Shown here: positions 8,801 to 17,728 of the stretch, piece by piece
Position numbering within the stretch: the first letter of the stretch is position 1
Layout of the letters: each line of letters opens with the position of its first letter
DNA from: GCA-958296115 sp965222445
GTDB lineage: Bacteria; Chloroflexota; Dehalococcoidia; Lucifugimonadales; CAJWER01
Assembly: GCA_965222445.1 (NCBI GenBank)
Contig: CBDCTY010000002.1
Span: 1,736,001-1,800,000, forward strand
Length of the DNA: 64,000 nucleotides
Direction of reading: 5' to 3'
Translations under genes and position numbers: made by a program
Notes under the pieces: generated by a model
The model's input: only the letters and a program-made list of their open reading frames with translations
Databases searched by the model: none
Told to the model about the DNA's origin: nothing

Positions 8801-9741
8801 TGGTACCGTATCCGTGGGTCGAGATAGCCATACGCGATGTCAGCAAGCAGGTTGACCAGCACGTATACGACCGACGTCATCAGGACGATCATCTGCACTA
8901 TTGCATAGTCCCGCCCCTGGATCGCGTCAACCAGCAGCAGGCCCACGCCTGGCCACCTGAAGACCGTCTCGGTCACCAGCGCCCCTGCCAGCAGCCCCCC
9001 CAGGTCGAGGGCGATGACTGTGACCACCGAGAGCATCGCGTTCTTCATGGCGTGGCGCGCCACGACCAACTTGAAGGGCAGCCCCTTCGCTCGCGCCGTC
9101 CGTATGTAGTCGGAGCTCATCACGTCGAGCATCCCTGAGCGCATGTACCTGGTCAGAGCCCCCATGAGCTGGAAGCCTAGCGCAATAGATGGAAGGATGA
9201 AGTACTTCCAGTGGAAGCCCTCGCCAATCGGGCCGTATCCCGACGTCGGCAGCCAGCCGAGCTGCACGGCGAAGAGCAAAATGAGCATAAGGCCGACCCA
9301 GAAGCTGGGCGCCGCCACCCCGAATAGCGAGGTCGCCGAGATGAAGTTGTCCAGCCAGGTGAAAGGGCGAAGCCCGGCGATGATGCCCAGCGGTATGGAC
9401 AGGACGACACCTACGGTCAGCGCCGACAGGGTGAGAGGGATGGTCCGCTTGAACTTCTCCCAAACCAGCGAAGAAACGGGGTAGTTGGCGCTGTACGACA
9501 GGGAGACACCCATGTCGCCCCTGAGCAGCTTACCGATCCAGATGGCGTACTGGACGTACACGGGCTCGTTGAGGCCCAGCTCCTCGCGCTCCATCTCGAG
9601 GGCCTCTCGCGTTGCCTCCATGCCAAGCCTGGTCACTGCCGGATCTCCCGGCGCGTACCTCACTAGGGCGAATATCACGAATGAGAGGACGACGACAACA
9701 TAGGCCGTCTGAAGAAGCCTGCGGGCTATATAGGTCTGGAT
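8797..9741 (-). CDS. peptide/nickel-type ABC transporter permease (DppB-like), apparent ATC start
   Basis: The protein is a DppB/OppB permease with RYAPGDPAVTRLG after the first helix and the EAA loop RTARAKGLPFKLVVARHAMKN. A GTG at 9678 would remove most of the first helix. Reading further upstream in frame gives IQTYIARRLLQTAYVVVVLS, the normal family N-terminus, and the first stop is at 9784-9786. No ATG, GTG or TTG lies in that stretch. An ATC at 9739-9741 stands where the initiator Met is expected, with GGGAGG 8 bases upstream (9750-9755). I therefore set the start at the ATC, or at an ATG mutated to ATC. It is coupled to the second permease by a 4-base overlap. Confidence 0.85.
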   Translation of the reverse strand: MQTYIARRLLQTAYVVVVLSFVIFALVRYAPGDPAVTRLGMEATREALEMEREELGLNEPVYVQYAIWIGKLLRGDMGVSLSYSANYPVSSLVWEKFKRTIPLTLSALTVGVVLSIPLGIIAGLRPFTWLDNFISATSLFGVAAPSFWVGLMLILLFAVQLGWLPTSGYGPIGEGFHWKYFILPSIALGFQLMGALTRYMRSGMLDVMSSDYIRTARAKGLPFKLVVARHAMKNAMLSVVTVIALDLGGLLAGALVTETVFRWPGVGLLLVDAIQGRDYAIVQMIVLMTSVVYVLVNLLADIAYGYLDPRIRYQ

Positions 9742-9938
9742 TTGACCGGCCTCCCGGGCCCAAGGGGTTCGCTCCGCTTCCCGTCAGACGACCGGGCGAG
9801 GCCGAAGTCCGCCATTCTACGGGGGGTGTGTCTCTGGGAGCGCATCTTCAGGTGATGTTTGTCTGAGAATCTGCGGGGCGCGGGGTTAGGCCGCTCGGCC
9901 CGTCCCCGCGCCCCATTTCTATTCGGCGCCTGGCGCCA

Positions 9939-12167
9939 CTACTCTTGCCAGGTCCAGTCCTTGGCGTTCCAGTAGCCCTTGGGGCTCACGTAGCCGCCCT
10001 GCACGTGCCGTCCAGCCGCGAAGTAACGCGGCATGCTCTGCAGCTTGATCAGCGGCACGTCCTGGTTCACGACAATGTCGACGATCTGGCGGTAGAGCTC
10101 CGACCGGATCGCGCGGTCCGTCGTGCTCTTGGCCTCGTCGAACAGCCGCTCGATCTCGGGGTTGTAGTACCTCATTCCGTTGTTGCCCTTGAAGCCGCTC
10201 GTGGGAGAGTCGGCTCTAAAGACGCTCTGCATCAGCCCGTCCGGGTCAGGCTCGCGGGTGTACCAGGCGTCGCCCAGGTCGAACTCCTTGTGGGTCTTCG
10301 CCCAGCAACGCGACTCCGGCCAGTCGCCGGTGTCGCAGTCTACGCCGAACCAGACCTTGTCGAGCCACGTCGGGCTGTCGACTATGACGATCTCCATCTC
10401 GATGCCGGCGTCCGCCAGGTTCTGCTGGATGACCTCGGCCATCTTCTGGGTCACGGGTATGTTCTCGGGGTAGTACTTGATCTTGAGGGGATTGTCGGGG
10501 CCGTAGCCGGCCTCCGCCAGAAGCGCCTTCGCCTGCTCGACGTCCCTGGCCGGGCACTCAAAGGGGAGGTAGGCCCAGTGGGACTCCAGGATCGGGTTGC
10601 AGCTCACCTCGCCGAGGCCGAAGTATATGGCCCTGTTGATTGCGTCCCGGTCGACAGCCAAGCTTACGGCCTTCCGCACCCGCAGGTCGGCCATCGGCCC
10701 CTCGCGGTAGTTGAAGATGACCGTCATGTAGGACGCCGTAATGCCGTCCCTCTGCTGGAGGAGCTGCACGCCCTCGGTCGTGGCGATGCTGGCAACCTGC
10801 TCCAGTGGAACGTCGACGGCAAAGTCGATCTCGCCGGCGCGGACAGCCGCCATTCGGGTCTGGGGGTCCTTCATCGGGATGATGAAGACCGTCTCAGGCC
10901 TGATATTCAGGATGTCCTGATCGAAGTAGCCGTCGTACTTCTCCAGCACTACCCTGTCGCCCGGGACCTGCTCCACGAACTTGTAAGGGCCCGTCCCGAT
11001 GGGGTGCGTGTCGATCTGGTCGGTGCTGCCCTCGTCGACGATGGCCAGAGACCAGTGAGCCATCGACGGCAGGAAGACCGGGCTGGGCTTGTCCAGCACG
11101 ACGGTGAACTCGTAGTCGCCCGTCGCCTCGTATGAGACTACGTCGTTGAGCTCGCCTCTGCACCGGCCCCTGTCAAGTATCTCGAGGCGGCAGCGGTTCC
11201 AGCTGTACTCGACGTCGTGGGCGGTCAGCCCTTTCCCGTTGTGGAACGTGACGTCCTCTCGGAGAGTGAACACGTAGGTCATGCCGTCGGTCGACATGCG
11301 CCAGCTCGACGCGACGTCCGGCTTCGGGTTCATCATCGTGGCGTCATACTGGAGCAGCCTGTTGTAGATCATCTCGGAGAATATGATGTCGGTACCCGAC
11401 TGGCTCTTAGCCGCGTCCAGGTACTGGACCTCGCCCGAGTTGCCGACGCGCAGTACCGAGGTTGACGATGGCGGAGCTACTGCGGGGGCTTGCACCGCCG
11501 CCAATGCCTTCTGGGCATCCATCGCGGCACCTTCGGCCGCGGCAGTCGCCTTCTTCGCCTCCTCCACCGCCGCCATGACCGACGCATCGACGATCCTCTG
11601 CACGTCGGCTGCCATCAGCTGGCCGCCCATCTGCTGGGTAATCGCCGACTCGATTGACTTCTCGAGGTCTCCCCTGGTGGGGACGTCAGCCGTGGCTCCG
11701 GTAACCGCAGCCTCGACCAGCCTGGCGATCTGGTCCGCGCTCACGCCCTCGGGGACCGAAGACGCGACCGCCTGCTCTACCAGCGGCCTCAAGGCTGCCG
11801 GGTTGACCTCAGGCGCCGGCATGGCTGCGATGGCCGCTTCGACGACGCTCTTAACGTCAGCGGCGGTCATCTGCCCGCCCATCTGGTTGCTGATCATCTG
11901 CTGGATTTCTTGGGGACTGGCGCCGGTGTCCATTCCCATCATCGCCGAGTCGATCATCTTCTGGATATCGCCCGCACTGGCGCCCGTATCCGTGGGCATG
12001 GCGCCCTTCACCGCGTCACCGACCATCATTGCGATGGACTCGGCCGATACGGCTGTTGGCTGTGGCGCCGGGGCCGGTTCATCCGAGCCGCAGGCGATAG
12101 CGCCCGCAACCAGAACTACCAAGAGTACTGTCCAAAGCACCCCTTTTCGTACTGCTGTCAATGTCAT
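9939..12167 (-). CDS. ABC transporter substrate-binding lipoprotein (family 5) with N-terminal helical repeats
   Basis: A 742-residue exported lipoprotein: signal peptide and lipobox (LVAGAIAC) are followed by a segment of about 190 residues, then the solute-binding protein family 5 domain (VLRVGNSGEVQYLDAA, TFHNGKGLTAHDVEYSWNR, HPIGTGPYKFVEQVPGD). The inserted segment has eight degenerate helical units of the form S-A-x-D-I-x-x-M-I-D-x-A-M, for example SAGDIQKMIDSAM, TAADVKSVVEAAI and SADQIARLVEAAV. I chose the ATG at 12167, about 8 bases after AGGAGGG; a GTG at 12173 lies too close to the ribosome site. A promoter is seen at 12198-12226. The normal family length is near 530, so the extra segment explains the size. 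Confidence 0.9.
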   Translation of the reverse strand: MTLTAVRKGVLWTVLLVVLVAGAIACGSDEPAPAPQPTAVSAESIAMMVGDAVKGAMPTDTGASAGDIQKMIDSAMMGMDTGASPQEIQQMISNQMGGQMTAADVKSVVEAAIAAMPAPEVNPAALRPLVEQAVASSVPEGVSADQIARLVEAAVTGATADVPTRGDLEKSIESAITQQMGGQLMAADVQRIVDASVMAAVEEAKKATAAAEGAAMDAQKALAAVQAPAVAPPSSTSVLRVGNSGEVQYLDAAKSQSGTDIIFSEMIYNRLLQYDATMMNPKPDVASSWRMSTDGMTYVFTLREDVTFHNGKGLTAHDVEYSWNRCRLEILDRGRCRGELNDVVSYEATGDYEFTVVLDKPSPVFLPSMAHWSLAIVDEGSTDQIDTHPIGTGPYKFVEQVPGDRVVLEKYDGYFDQDILNIRPETVFIIPMKDPQTRMAAVRAGEIDFAVDVPLEQVASIATTEGVQLLQQRDGITASYMTVIFNYREGPMADLRVRKAVSLAVDRDAINRAIYFGLGEVSCNPILESHWAYLPFECPARDVEQAKALLAEAGYGPDNPLKIKYYPENIPVTQKMAEVIQQNLADAGIEMEIVIVDSPTWLDKVWFGVDCDTGDWPESRCWAKTHKEFDLGDAWYTREPDPDGLMQSVFRADSPTSGFKGNNGMRYYNPEIERLFDEAKSTTDRAIRSELYRQIVDIVVNQDVPLIKLQSMPRYFAAGRHVQGGYVSPKGYWNAKDWTWQE

Positions 12168-12197
12168 TGTCACGACCCTCCTAACGTAATTCGTAAT

Positions 12198-12226
12198 ATG
12201 GTAGCGTGATTGTTGCTATCGGTCAA
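12198..12226 (-). promoter_or_regulatory. sigma70-type promoter for the binding-protein/permease genes
   Basis: On the minus strand TTGACC (12226-12221) is followed after 17 bases by TACCAT (12203-12198). It lies 31 bases upstream of the chosen start of the substrate-binding protein. It is likely to drive the three transporter genes. Confidence 0.55.
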
Positions 12227-12244
12227 ACTTGCATCCGCCCAACC

Positions 12245-12356
12245 AGGGCCTTTCCAAAGTCCGTTCGTGGTGAGCCTGTCGAACCACAATTGGGGCCTTC
12301 GACAAGCTCAGGCCGAACGGCAAGGTACGACCCTATCTCAACAATGGAAAGGCCCT
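12245..12356. mobile_element. second MITE-like element with AGGGCCTTTCCAAAG ends
   Basis: The left end AGGGCCTTTCCAAAG (12245-12259) matches the element at 6617 exactly. The right end (TGGAAAGGCCCT, 12345-12356) is its shortened inverse. The interior differs from the first copy: it is an inverted pair around GAGCCTGTCGAACCAC and TTCGACAAGCTCAGGCC. The ends appear to be conserved while the contents vary. Confidence 0.65.
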
Positions 12357-12429
12357 GCCGCCCAACCGACCCATCCCTCACGCATGACGCCCGAGTCGAT
12401 AGAATACGCACTGGGCAGGAGGTCCAACA

Positions 12430-13614
12430 TTGCGCATCAGCAACATCGAGACGTTCACGGTCGACGCGGGCTGGCGGCCCTGGATATTCGTAAAGGTCGA
12501 GACGGACGAGGGCGTGACCGGCTACGGAGAGTGCAGCGACGGCCGCTCCCCCAAGGGCGTCGTGGGCGCCATCGAGGACCTGAAGCCGGTGCTGCTGGGA
12601 CAGGACCCGCGGGCGTTCGAGATGCGGTTCTGGGACATGCTGCGCCGCTCCCGCCAGAGCCCGGGCGGCATCGCCGCGAAGGCCATCGCGGGCGTGGAAC
12701 TGGCGCTGATAGACATCAAGGCCAAGGCGCTCGGCATCTCCGTAGTCGAGCTCTTCGGCGGCCCGACGCGGGACAGCGTCCGTGTCTACTGGTCCCACTG
12801 CGGGTCGTCCCGGGCCAGGTCCCCTGAGTTGCTGGGAACGCCCCCGATCCGAACGATGGGAGACATCGCCGACCTGGGCAGGGAGGTCGTCAGGCGCGGG
12901 TACACCGCCCTCAAGACCAACATCGTGCTGCCGGGCGACCCCGCGGAGGTCTACTTCGGGGGGTTCGGCAGCGGTCCGGGCTCGACCGACCAGGTGGTGA
13001 CCAGGGAGATGCTGCGGCACATCGAGACCCTCATCGGCACATTCAGGGACGCCCTGGGCCCCGACGTGGACATCAATCTCGACCTGAACTTCAACTTCAA
13101 GCCCGAGGCAGCCAAGCGCATTGCCAAGGTGCTGGAGCAGTTCGACCTCCTGTGGCTCGAGGTGGACATGTACGAGCCGGACGGCATCCTGGAGATCAAG
13201 GAGTCGACGTCGACCCGCATATGCACCGGCGAAAACCTCTTCTACATGCGCGAGTACCTGCCGTACTTCGAGCGGCGGGCTGCGGACGTATTCATGATCG
13301 ACGTGCCGTGGAACGGCTTCAGCCAGTCGAAGAAGATCGGCGACCTCGCCGAGGCCTACCAGTTCAACGTCGCGCCCCACAACTACTACAGCCACCTGTC
13401 CACCTTCATCAGCGCCAGCCTGTGCGCCGTCCTGCCCAACGTGCGCATCATGGAGACCGACGTGGACGACGTCCCCTGGAAGGACGAGCTGACAACGAGC
13501 GTCCCCGAGATCATCGACGGCTACATGACCGTACCGATCGCGCCTGGATGGGGCGCTGACCTCAATGAGGAGGTGGCCCGCGCACACCCCTGGAACAGCA
13601 GCTCCAACTGGTAG
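12430..13614 (+). CDS. mandelate racemase/muconate lactonizing enzyme family protein (sugar-acid dehydratase-like)
   Basis: A 394-residue enolase-superfamily enzyme. The N-terminal capping domain (MRISNIETFTVDAGW) is followed by a TIM barrel. Metal ligands are likely in DINLDLNFNF, LWLEVDMYEPD and CTGENLFYMREY, with a catalytic His in NVAPHNYYSH. Members remove a proton next to a carboxylate to dehydrate or epimerise sugar acids, and the layout is nearest to galactonate/gluconate dehydratase-like groups. Start is TTG at 12430, with GGAGG 7 bases upstream. The FGE gene follows after 2 bases, suggesting one transcript. The exact substrate cannot be read. Confidence 0.9.
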   Translation: MRISNIETFTVDAGWRPWIFVKVETDEGVTGYGECSDGRSPKGVVGAIEDLKPVLLGQDPRAFEMRFWDMLRRSRQSPGGIAAKAIAGVELALIDIKAKALGISVVELFGGPTRDSVRVYWSHCGSSRARSPELLGTPPIRTMGDIADLGREVVRRGYTALKTNIVLPGDPAEVYFGGFGSGPGSTDQVVTREMLRHIETLIGTFRDALGPDVDINLDLNFNFKPEAAKRIAKVLEQFDLLWLEVDMYEPDGILEIKESTSTRICTGENLFYMREYLPYFERRAADVFMIDVPWNGFSQSKKIGDLAEAYQFNVAPHNYYSHLSTFISASLCAVLPNVRIMETDVDDVPWKDELTTSVPEIIDGYMTVPIAPGWGADLNEEVARAHPWNSSSNW

Positions 13615-13616
13615 AG

Positions 13617-14615
13617 ATGGCCCGCGTGGGCTATATTGGGGGCGTGGACGGACTAGGCGAGCATAGCGGGGCCTGCTGCGGCCCGAGTGCGCCACGCGCG
13701 AGGCCGGCCGCGGCCCGGCGCGAGACCATGCGGACGATCGGCTCGACGCGCGGTATGGTGGAGCTGCCCGGCGGCGGCTTCCTGATGGGTACGGAGGACG
13801 CGTCCGGCTTCCCTGCGGACGGCGAGGGTCCTGTCCGGGAGGTCCGGGTCGACCCTTTCCACATCGACGCCGCAGCCGTCACCAACCAGGACTTCTCCAG
13901 ATTCGTCAAGTCGACCAGGTACGCGACCGAGGCCGAGCGGTTCGGCTGGTCTTTCGTATTCCACCTGCTCCTGACGCCGAGGGCCAGGCGGGCGTCCCAG
14001 CAGGCCGTGGCGGAGGCTCCCTGGTGGGTACGCGTAGACGGCGCGAGCTGGCGGCATCCTGACGGGCCGGGCTCCGACGTCAAGGACAGGATGGACCACC
14101 CGGTTGTTCATGTCTCCAGGCACGACGCCATGGCGTATTGCGACTGGGCCGGCAAGCGGCTGCCCACGGAGGCCGAATGGGAGTACGCGGCCCGCGGCGG
14201 ACTGGAGCAGAGGACATATCCGTGGGGCGACGACCTCACCCCCGGCGGCGAGCACCACTGCAACATCTGGCAGGGTGTGTTCCCGGACGTCAACACGGCT
14301 GAGGACGGCTACCTCGGAACGGCCCCGGCAAAGGCATTCCCCCCCAACGGGTTCGGCCTCTACAACGTCGCGGGCAACGTATGGGAGTGGACGGCGGACT
14401 GGTTCAACCCCACGCACCACGTCGACGGCTCTCGCGACAATCCCACCGGGCCCGAGCTCGGCGCCGCTGCCGTCACTCGGGGCGGCTCCTACCTGTGCCA
14501 CGAGTCGTACTGCAACCGCTACCGGGTCGCCGCCCGCACCTCCAACACGCCCGACAGCTCGACTGGCAACACCGGCTTCCGCTGCGTCAACGACTGGCGG
14601 CGCACGCAGACGTGA
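13617..14615 (+). CDS. formylglycine-generating enzyme (sulfatase-modifying factor family)
   Basis: The protein belongs to the FGE-sulfatase/SUMF1 family, which oxidises a Cys or Ser in sulfatases to formylglycine. The domain starts near GMVELPGGGFLMGTEDASG and includes GKRLPTEAEWEYAARGG, NVAGNVWEWTADWF and the decisive pair of cysteines in RGGSYLCHESYCNRYR. That pair marks genuine copper-dependent FGEs rather than FGE-fold relatives with other roles. An ATG at 13617 gives 332 residues with an odd Ala/Arg-rich lead; an ATG at 13728 (MRTIGSTRGMVEL) may be the true start. The stop overlaps uppP by 4 bases (GTGA). No sulfatase gene is present in this window. Confidence 0.93.
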   Translation: MARVGYIGGVDGLGEHSGACCGPSAPRARPAAARRETMRTIGSTRGMVELPGGGFLMGTEDASGFPADGEGPVREVRVDPFHIDAAAVTNQDFSRFVKSTRYATEAERFGWSFVFHLLLTPRARRASQQAVAEAPWWVRVDGASWRHPDGPGSDVKDRMDHPVVHVSRHDAMAYCDWAGKRLPTEAEWEYAARGGLEQRTYPWGDDLTPGGEHHCNIWQGVFPDVNTAEDGYLGTAPAKAFPPNGFGLYNVAGNVWEWTADWFNPTHHVDGSRDNPTGPELGAAAVTRGGSYLCHESYCNRYRVAARTSNTPDSSTGNTGFRCVNDWRRTQT

Positions 14616-15400
14616 CGACGGCGGTCCTGCTCGGGGTACTGCAAGGCGTCGTTGAGTGGCTGCCGGTGAGCTCGGAGGGCGTCGTTGCCGCGGCCTACTC
14701 TCTGCTGGAGGGCGAGAGCCTCGACGAGGCCGTCGGGTACGCCCTGTGGCTCCATGTCGGGACCATGCCTGCCGCCCTCGTAGTCCTGCGCCGCGAGGCG
14801 GCTGCACTGGCCCGCGAGGTGTGGAAGAGACCCAGCGAGCCGTCGCCCCTGCTCCTGTTCCTCGTGGTTTCGACAGTCCTGAGCATGGTAGTCGGCCTGC
14901 CACTCGTGCTTCTGCTGGGCGAGCTGTCCGGGCTCGTCGGCGCGTCCGCGATGGGAATCGTCGGCGTCCTGATGCTGGCATCGGGAGTGCTGCAGATGCG
15001 CGGAGCCAGGCCCGGCGACCGCGACCGGACGCGGCTTGCGGTGCCCGATGCGCTCCTGGCTGGACTCGCCCAGGGCCTCTCGGTCCTGCCCGGGTTCAGC
15101 CGCTCCGGCCTGACCGTCGCAGCCCTGCTGGGCCGCGGAGTCGAGAAGCGGGAGGCGCTGGTCGTCAGCTTCTTGATGAGCATCCCCGCGAGCGCCGCCG
15201 CCGCTCTCTATGCCGCGCTGAGCGGCGGAGTCACACTCTCTGCGGAAGCGGTCATGGCCGCAGCAGTCGCCTTCGTTGTGGGCCTGGCAGCCATAAGGGC
15301 GCTGTTGGCGTTCGCCCAGCGGGTGAACTTCGGCCTGTTCGTGGTGCTCGTGGGCCTCACGATCATCGGCGCCGCGGCATGGGAGGCGCTTACCGGCTGA
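14612..15400 (+). CDS. uppP: undecaprenyl-diphosphate phosphatase (UppP/BacA family)
   Basis: A 262-residue polytopic membrane enzyme that recycles the lipid carrier of cell-wall and glycan synthesis by dephosphorylating undecaprenyl diphosphate. Family motifs are present: GVLQGVVEWLPVSSEG near the N-terminus and LPGFSRSGLTVAALLGRG in the second half, with about eight hydrophobic segments. The GTG start at 14612 overlaps the FGE stop by 4 bases. The frame is open farther upstream, but that stretch is antisense-like coding inside the FGE gene. Several archaeal-like UppP variants have the same short length. Confidence 0.93.
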   Translation: MTTAVLLGVLQGVVEWLPVSSEGVVAAAYSLLEGESLDEAVGYALWLHVGTMPAALVVLRREAAALAREVWKRPSEPSPLLLFLVVSTVLSMVVGLPLVLLLGELSGLVGASAMGIVGVLMLASGVLQMRGARPGDRDRTRLAVPDALLAGLAQGLSVLPGFSRSGLTVAALLGRGVEKREALVVSFLMSIPASAAAALYAALSGGVTLSAEAVMAAAVAFVVGLAAIRALLAFAQRVNFGLFVVLVGLTIIGAAAWEALTG

Positions 15401-15511
15401 AGAGGAGTCTGACCCGGCTGGGCCCGGAAGTCTGCTGTGTCACTCTTGTCGGATGTTGGAGGGCGACCGGATTCCTGTGACCGGACGGTGGACTTGGCCG
15501 ATTGAGTCGGC

Positions 15512-15540
15512 TTGAAACGGCGATTTGGCGCTGTTATCCT
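15512..15540 (+). promoter_or_regulatory. sigma70-type promoter upstream of the acyl-CoA synthetase gene
   Basis: TTGAAA (15512-15517), 17-base spacer, TATCCT (15535-15540). The gene starts at 15611, preceded by CTAGGAGGACC as a strong ribosome site. This leaves a leader of about 60 bases. Confidence 0.6.
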
Positions 15541-15610
15541 TCTGTGCCAGCTAGGACGGACCCCACCAGACCGCCCTGCTCAGCCAGACTATTCCTAGGA
15601 GGACCGGGCG

Positions 15611-17728
15611 ATGACGCAGACCAGAGACAATAGCGAGGTCAGCGAGGCGCAGATCGCCTCACACTGGCGCGAAGAGGAGCGTATCTACCCTGATACGGCG
15701 TTCATAGCGCAGGCTAATATGGCCGACCCTTCCGTGGCAGAGCGGTTCACGGAAGACAAGTTCCCAGACTACTATCGCGAGTACGCCGACCTGTTGACGT
15801 GGGACAAGTACTGGCACACGACCCTCGACACATCGAACCCGCCCTTCTGGAAGTGGTTCGTGGGCGGCAGGCTCAACGCCAGCTACAACTGCGTCGACAG
15901 GCATCTCGAAGAGCACAGGAACAAGGCGGCGTTCATCTGGGTGTCTGAGCTCGAGGACGAGGAGGAGGACAGGGTAATCACCTACCAGGAGCTCTACGTC
16001 CGCGTCAACGAGTTCGCTGCCCTGCTGAGGGACTTCGCGGGCCTGAAGGCCGGCGACCGCGTCACGCTCCACATGCCCATGATGCCCGAACTGCCCGTCA
16101 CGATGCTCGCCTGCGCCCGGCTGGGCGTCGTCCACTCCCAGGTGTTCGGCGGCTTCAGCGGGGCGGCGTGCGGCGACCGGATCGTGGACTCCGGCAGCAA
16201 CGTCCTAATCACGATGGACGGCTACCACCGCAGCGGCGACATGCTCGACCATAAGGTCAAGGCCGACGAGGCCGTGGCCCAGGCCGAGGCGAACGGTACC
16301 AAGGTCGACAAGGTCCTCGTGTGGCGCCGCTACAAGGGGCAGTACCAGTCCGACACCCCCATGGTCGAGGGCCGCGACCACTTCGTCGACGAGCTGCTCG
16401 AGGAGTACAAGGGCAGCCGCGTCGATCCCGTATCCATGCCCGCGGAAGCTCCGCTCTTCCTGATGTACACGAGCGGCACGACCGCCAAGCCCAAGGGCGC
16501 GCAGCACAGCACCGGCGGCTACCTTACCTACGTGGCCGGCACCTCCAGGTACTACCAGGACATACACCCCGGCGACGTCTACTGGTGCATGGCGGACATC
16601 GGCTGGATCACGGGCCACTCCTACATCGTCTACGGGCCCCTGGCCGTGGCCGCGACCAGCGTCATGTACGAGGGTGTGCCGAATTACCCTGACGCCGGGC
16701 GGGCGTGGCGCATAGCCGAAAGGCTCGACGTCAACATATTCCACACGGCGCCAACGACAATCCGGATGCTGCGAAAGGCCGGCCCCGACGAGCCCAAGAA
16801 GTACAACTACCACTTCAAGCACATGACGACTGTCGGCGAGCCCATCGAACCCGAGGTCTGGCGCTGGTACTACGAGGAGGTGGGCAAGAAGGAGGCGGTC
16901 GTCGTCGACACGTACTGGCAGACCGAGACGGGCGGCTTCCTTGGGGCCACGCTGCCCGCGCTCCAGCCGATGAAGCCCGGCAGCTGCGGGCCCGGCGCCC
17001 TCGGCATAGTGCCCGTCATCTTTGACGAGGACCGCAACGAGATGGAGCCCGGGTCCGGCAAGGCCGGGAACATCTGCATCACCAGGCCGTGGCCCGGCAT
17101 GATGCAGACGGTCTGGGGCGACCCGGACAGGTTCGTCGAGACGTATTTCAGGAAGTACAACAGCGACCCGGACAGCAAGGACTGGCGCGACTGGCCCTAT
17201 TTCACGGGCGACGGGGCGACCCAGTCCGCCGACGGCTACTACCGGATCGTGGGCAGGGTGGACGACGTGATCAACGTCGCCGGACACCGCCTGGGAACGA
17301 AAGAGCTGGAGTCCGCCGCGTTAACCGTGGAGGCCGTCAGCGAGGCTGCCGCGGTACCTGCCGTCGACGAGCTGAAGGGGCGCGTCCCGGAGATGTACGT
17401 CTCCCTGAAGCCGGGATACGACCCCGACCAGGTCATCGACGAGGTCAAGGGGGCCATTGCCACGATAATTGGCCCTATTGCACGCCCGGCCCACGTGTGG
17501 GTATCCGCCGACCTGCCCAAGACGCGCTCCGGCAAGATCATGAGGCGCGTCACGGCCGCCATCTCCAACTTCGTTGACGTGGGCGACACGACGACGCTGG
17601 CGAACCCCGAGGTCGTCGAGGAGATCCGGCAGGCCGTGCAGAGCGCAAAGGTCGCGGCCGGGCAGGTGCCGAAGGACATCCCGCAGGCCGTGATCGACGA
17701 GATCAGCCGCTTCGGCGAGGAGTCCTAG
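15611..17728 (+). CDS. acs: acetyl-CoA synthetase (AMP-forming)
   Basis: A 705-residue AMP-forming acyl-CoA ligase that activates acetate, or a similar short acid, to its CoA thioester. Visible motifs are the AMP/ATP loop MYTSGTTAKPKG, DTYWQTETGG, YFTGDGA, RVDDVINVAGHRLGT and the C-terminal catalytic Lys in TRSGKIMRR. An N-terminal Acs-type domain (WDKYWHTTLDTSNPPFWKWF) supports acetyl-/propionyl-CoA synthetase over longer-chain ligases. It is somewhat longer than the usual 650 residues because of insertions. The gene has its own promoter. An AcuC-type deacetylase lies 3 kb downstream; such enzymes can reactivate Acs acetylated at that Lys. Confidence 0.92.
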   Translation: MTQTRDNSEVSEAQIASHWREEERIYPDTAFIAQANMADPSVAERFTEDKFPDYYREYADLLTWDKYWHTTLDTSNPPFWKWFVGGRLNASYNCVDRHLEEHRNKAAFIWVSELEDEEEDRVITYQELYVRVNEFAALLRDFAGLKAGDRVTLHMPMMPELPVTMLACARLGVVHSQVFGGFSGAACGDRIVDSGSNVLITMDGYHRSGDMLDHKVKADEAVAQAEANGTKVDKVLVWRRYKGQYQSDTPMVEGRDHFVDELLEEYKGSRVDPVSMPAEAPLFLMYTSGTTAKPKGAQHSTGGYLTYVAGTSRYYQDIHPGDVYWCMADIGWITGHSYIVYGPLAVAATSVMYEGVPNYPDAGRAWRIAERLDVNIFHTAPTTIRMLRKAGPDEPKKYNYHFKHMTTVGEPIEPEVWRWYYEEVGKKEAVVVDTYWQTETGGFLGATLPALQPMKPGSCGPGALGIVPVIFDEDRNEMEPGSGKAGNICITRPWPGMMQTVWGDPDRFVETYFRKYNSDPDSKDWRDWPYFTGDGATQSADGYYRIVGRVDDVINVAGHRLGTKELESAALTVEAVSEAAAVPAVDELKGRVPEMYVSLKPGYDPDQVIDEVKGAIATIIGPIARPAHVWVSADLPKTRSGKIMRRVTAAISNFVDVGDTTTLANPEVVEEIRQAVQSAKVAAGQVPKDIPQAVIDEISRFGEES

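Noticed and set aside
12223..13695. 490-codon open frame on the minus strand
   Set aside because: Antisense to the enolase-superfamily gene, which has clear catalytic motifs; the antisense product has no recognisable pattern.
13653..14981. 442-codon open frame antisense to the FGE and uppP genes
   Set aside because: Low-complexity Arg/Pro/Ala composition; both sense genes are well supported.
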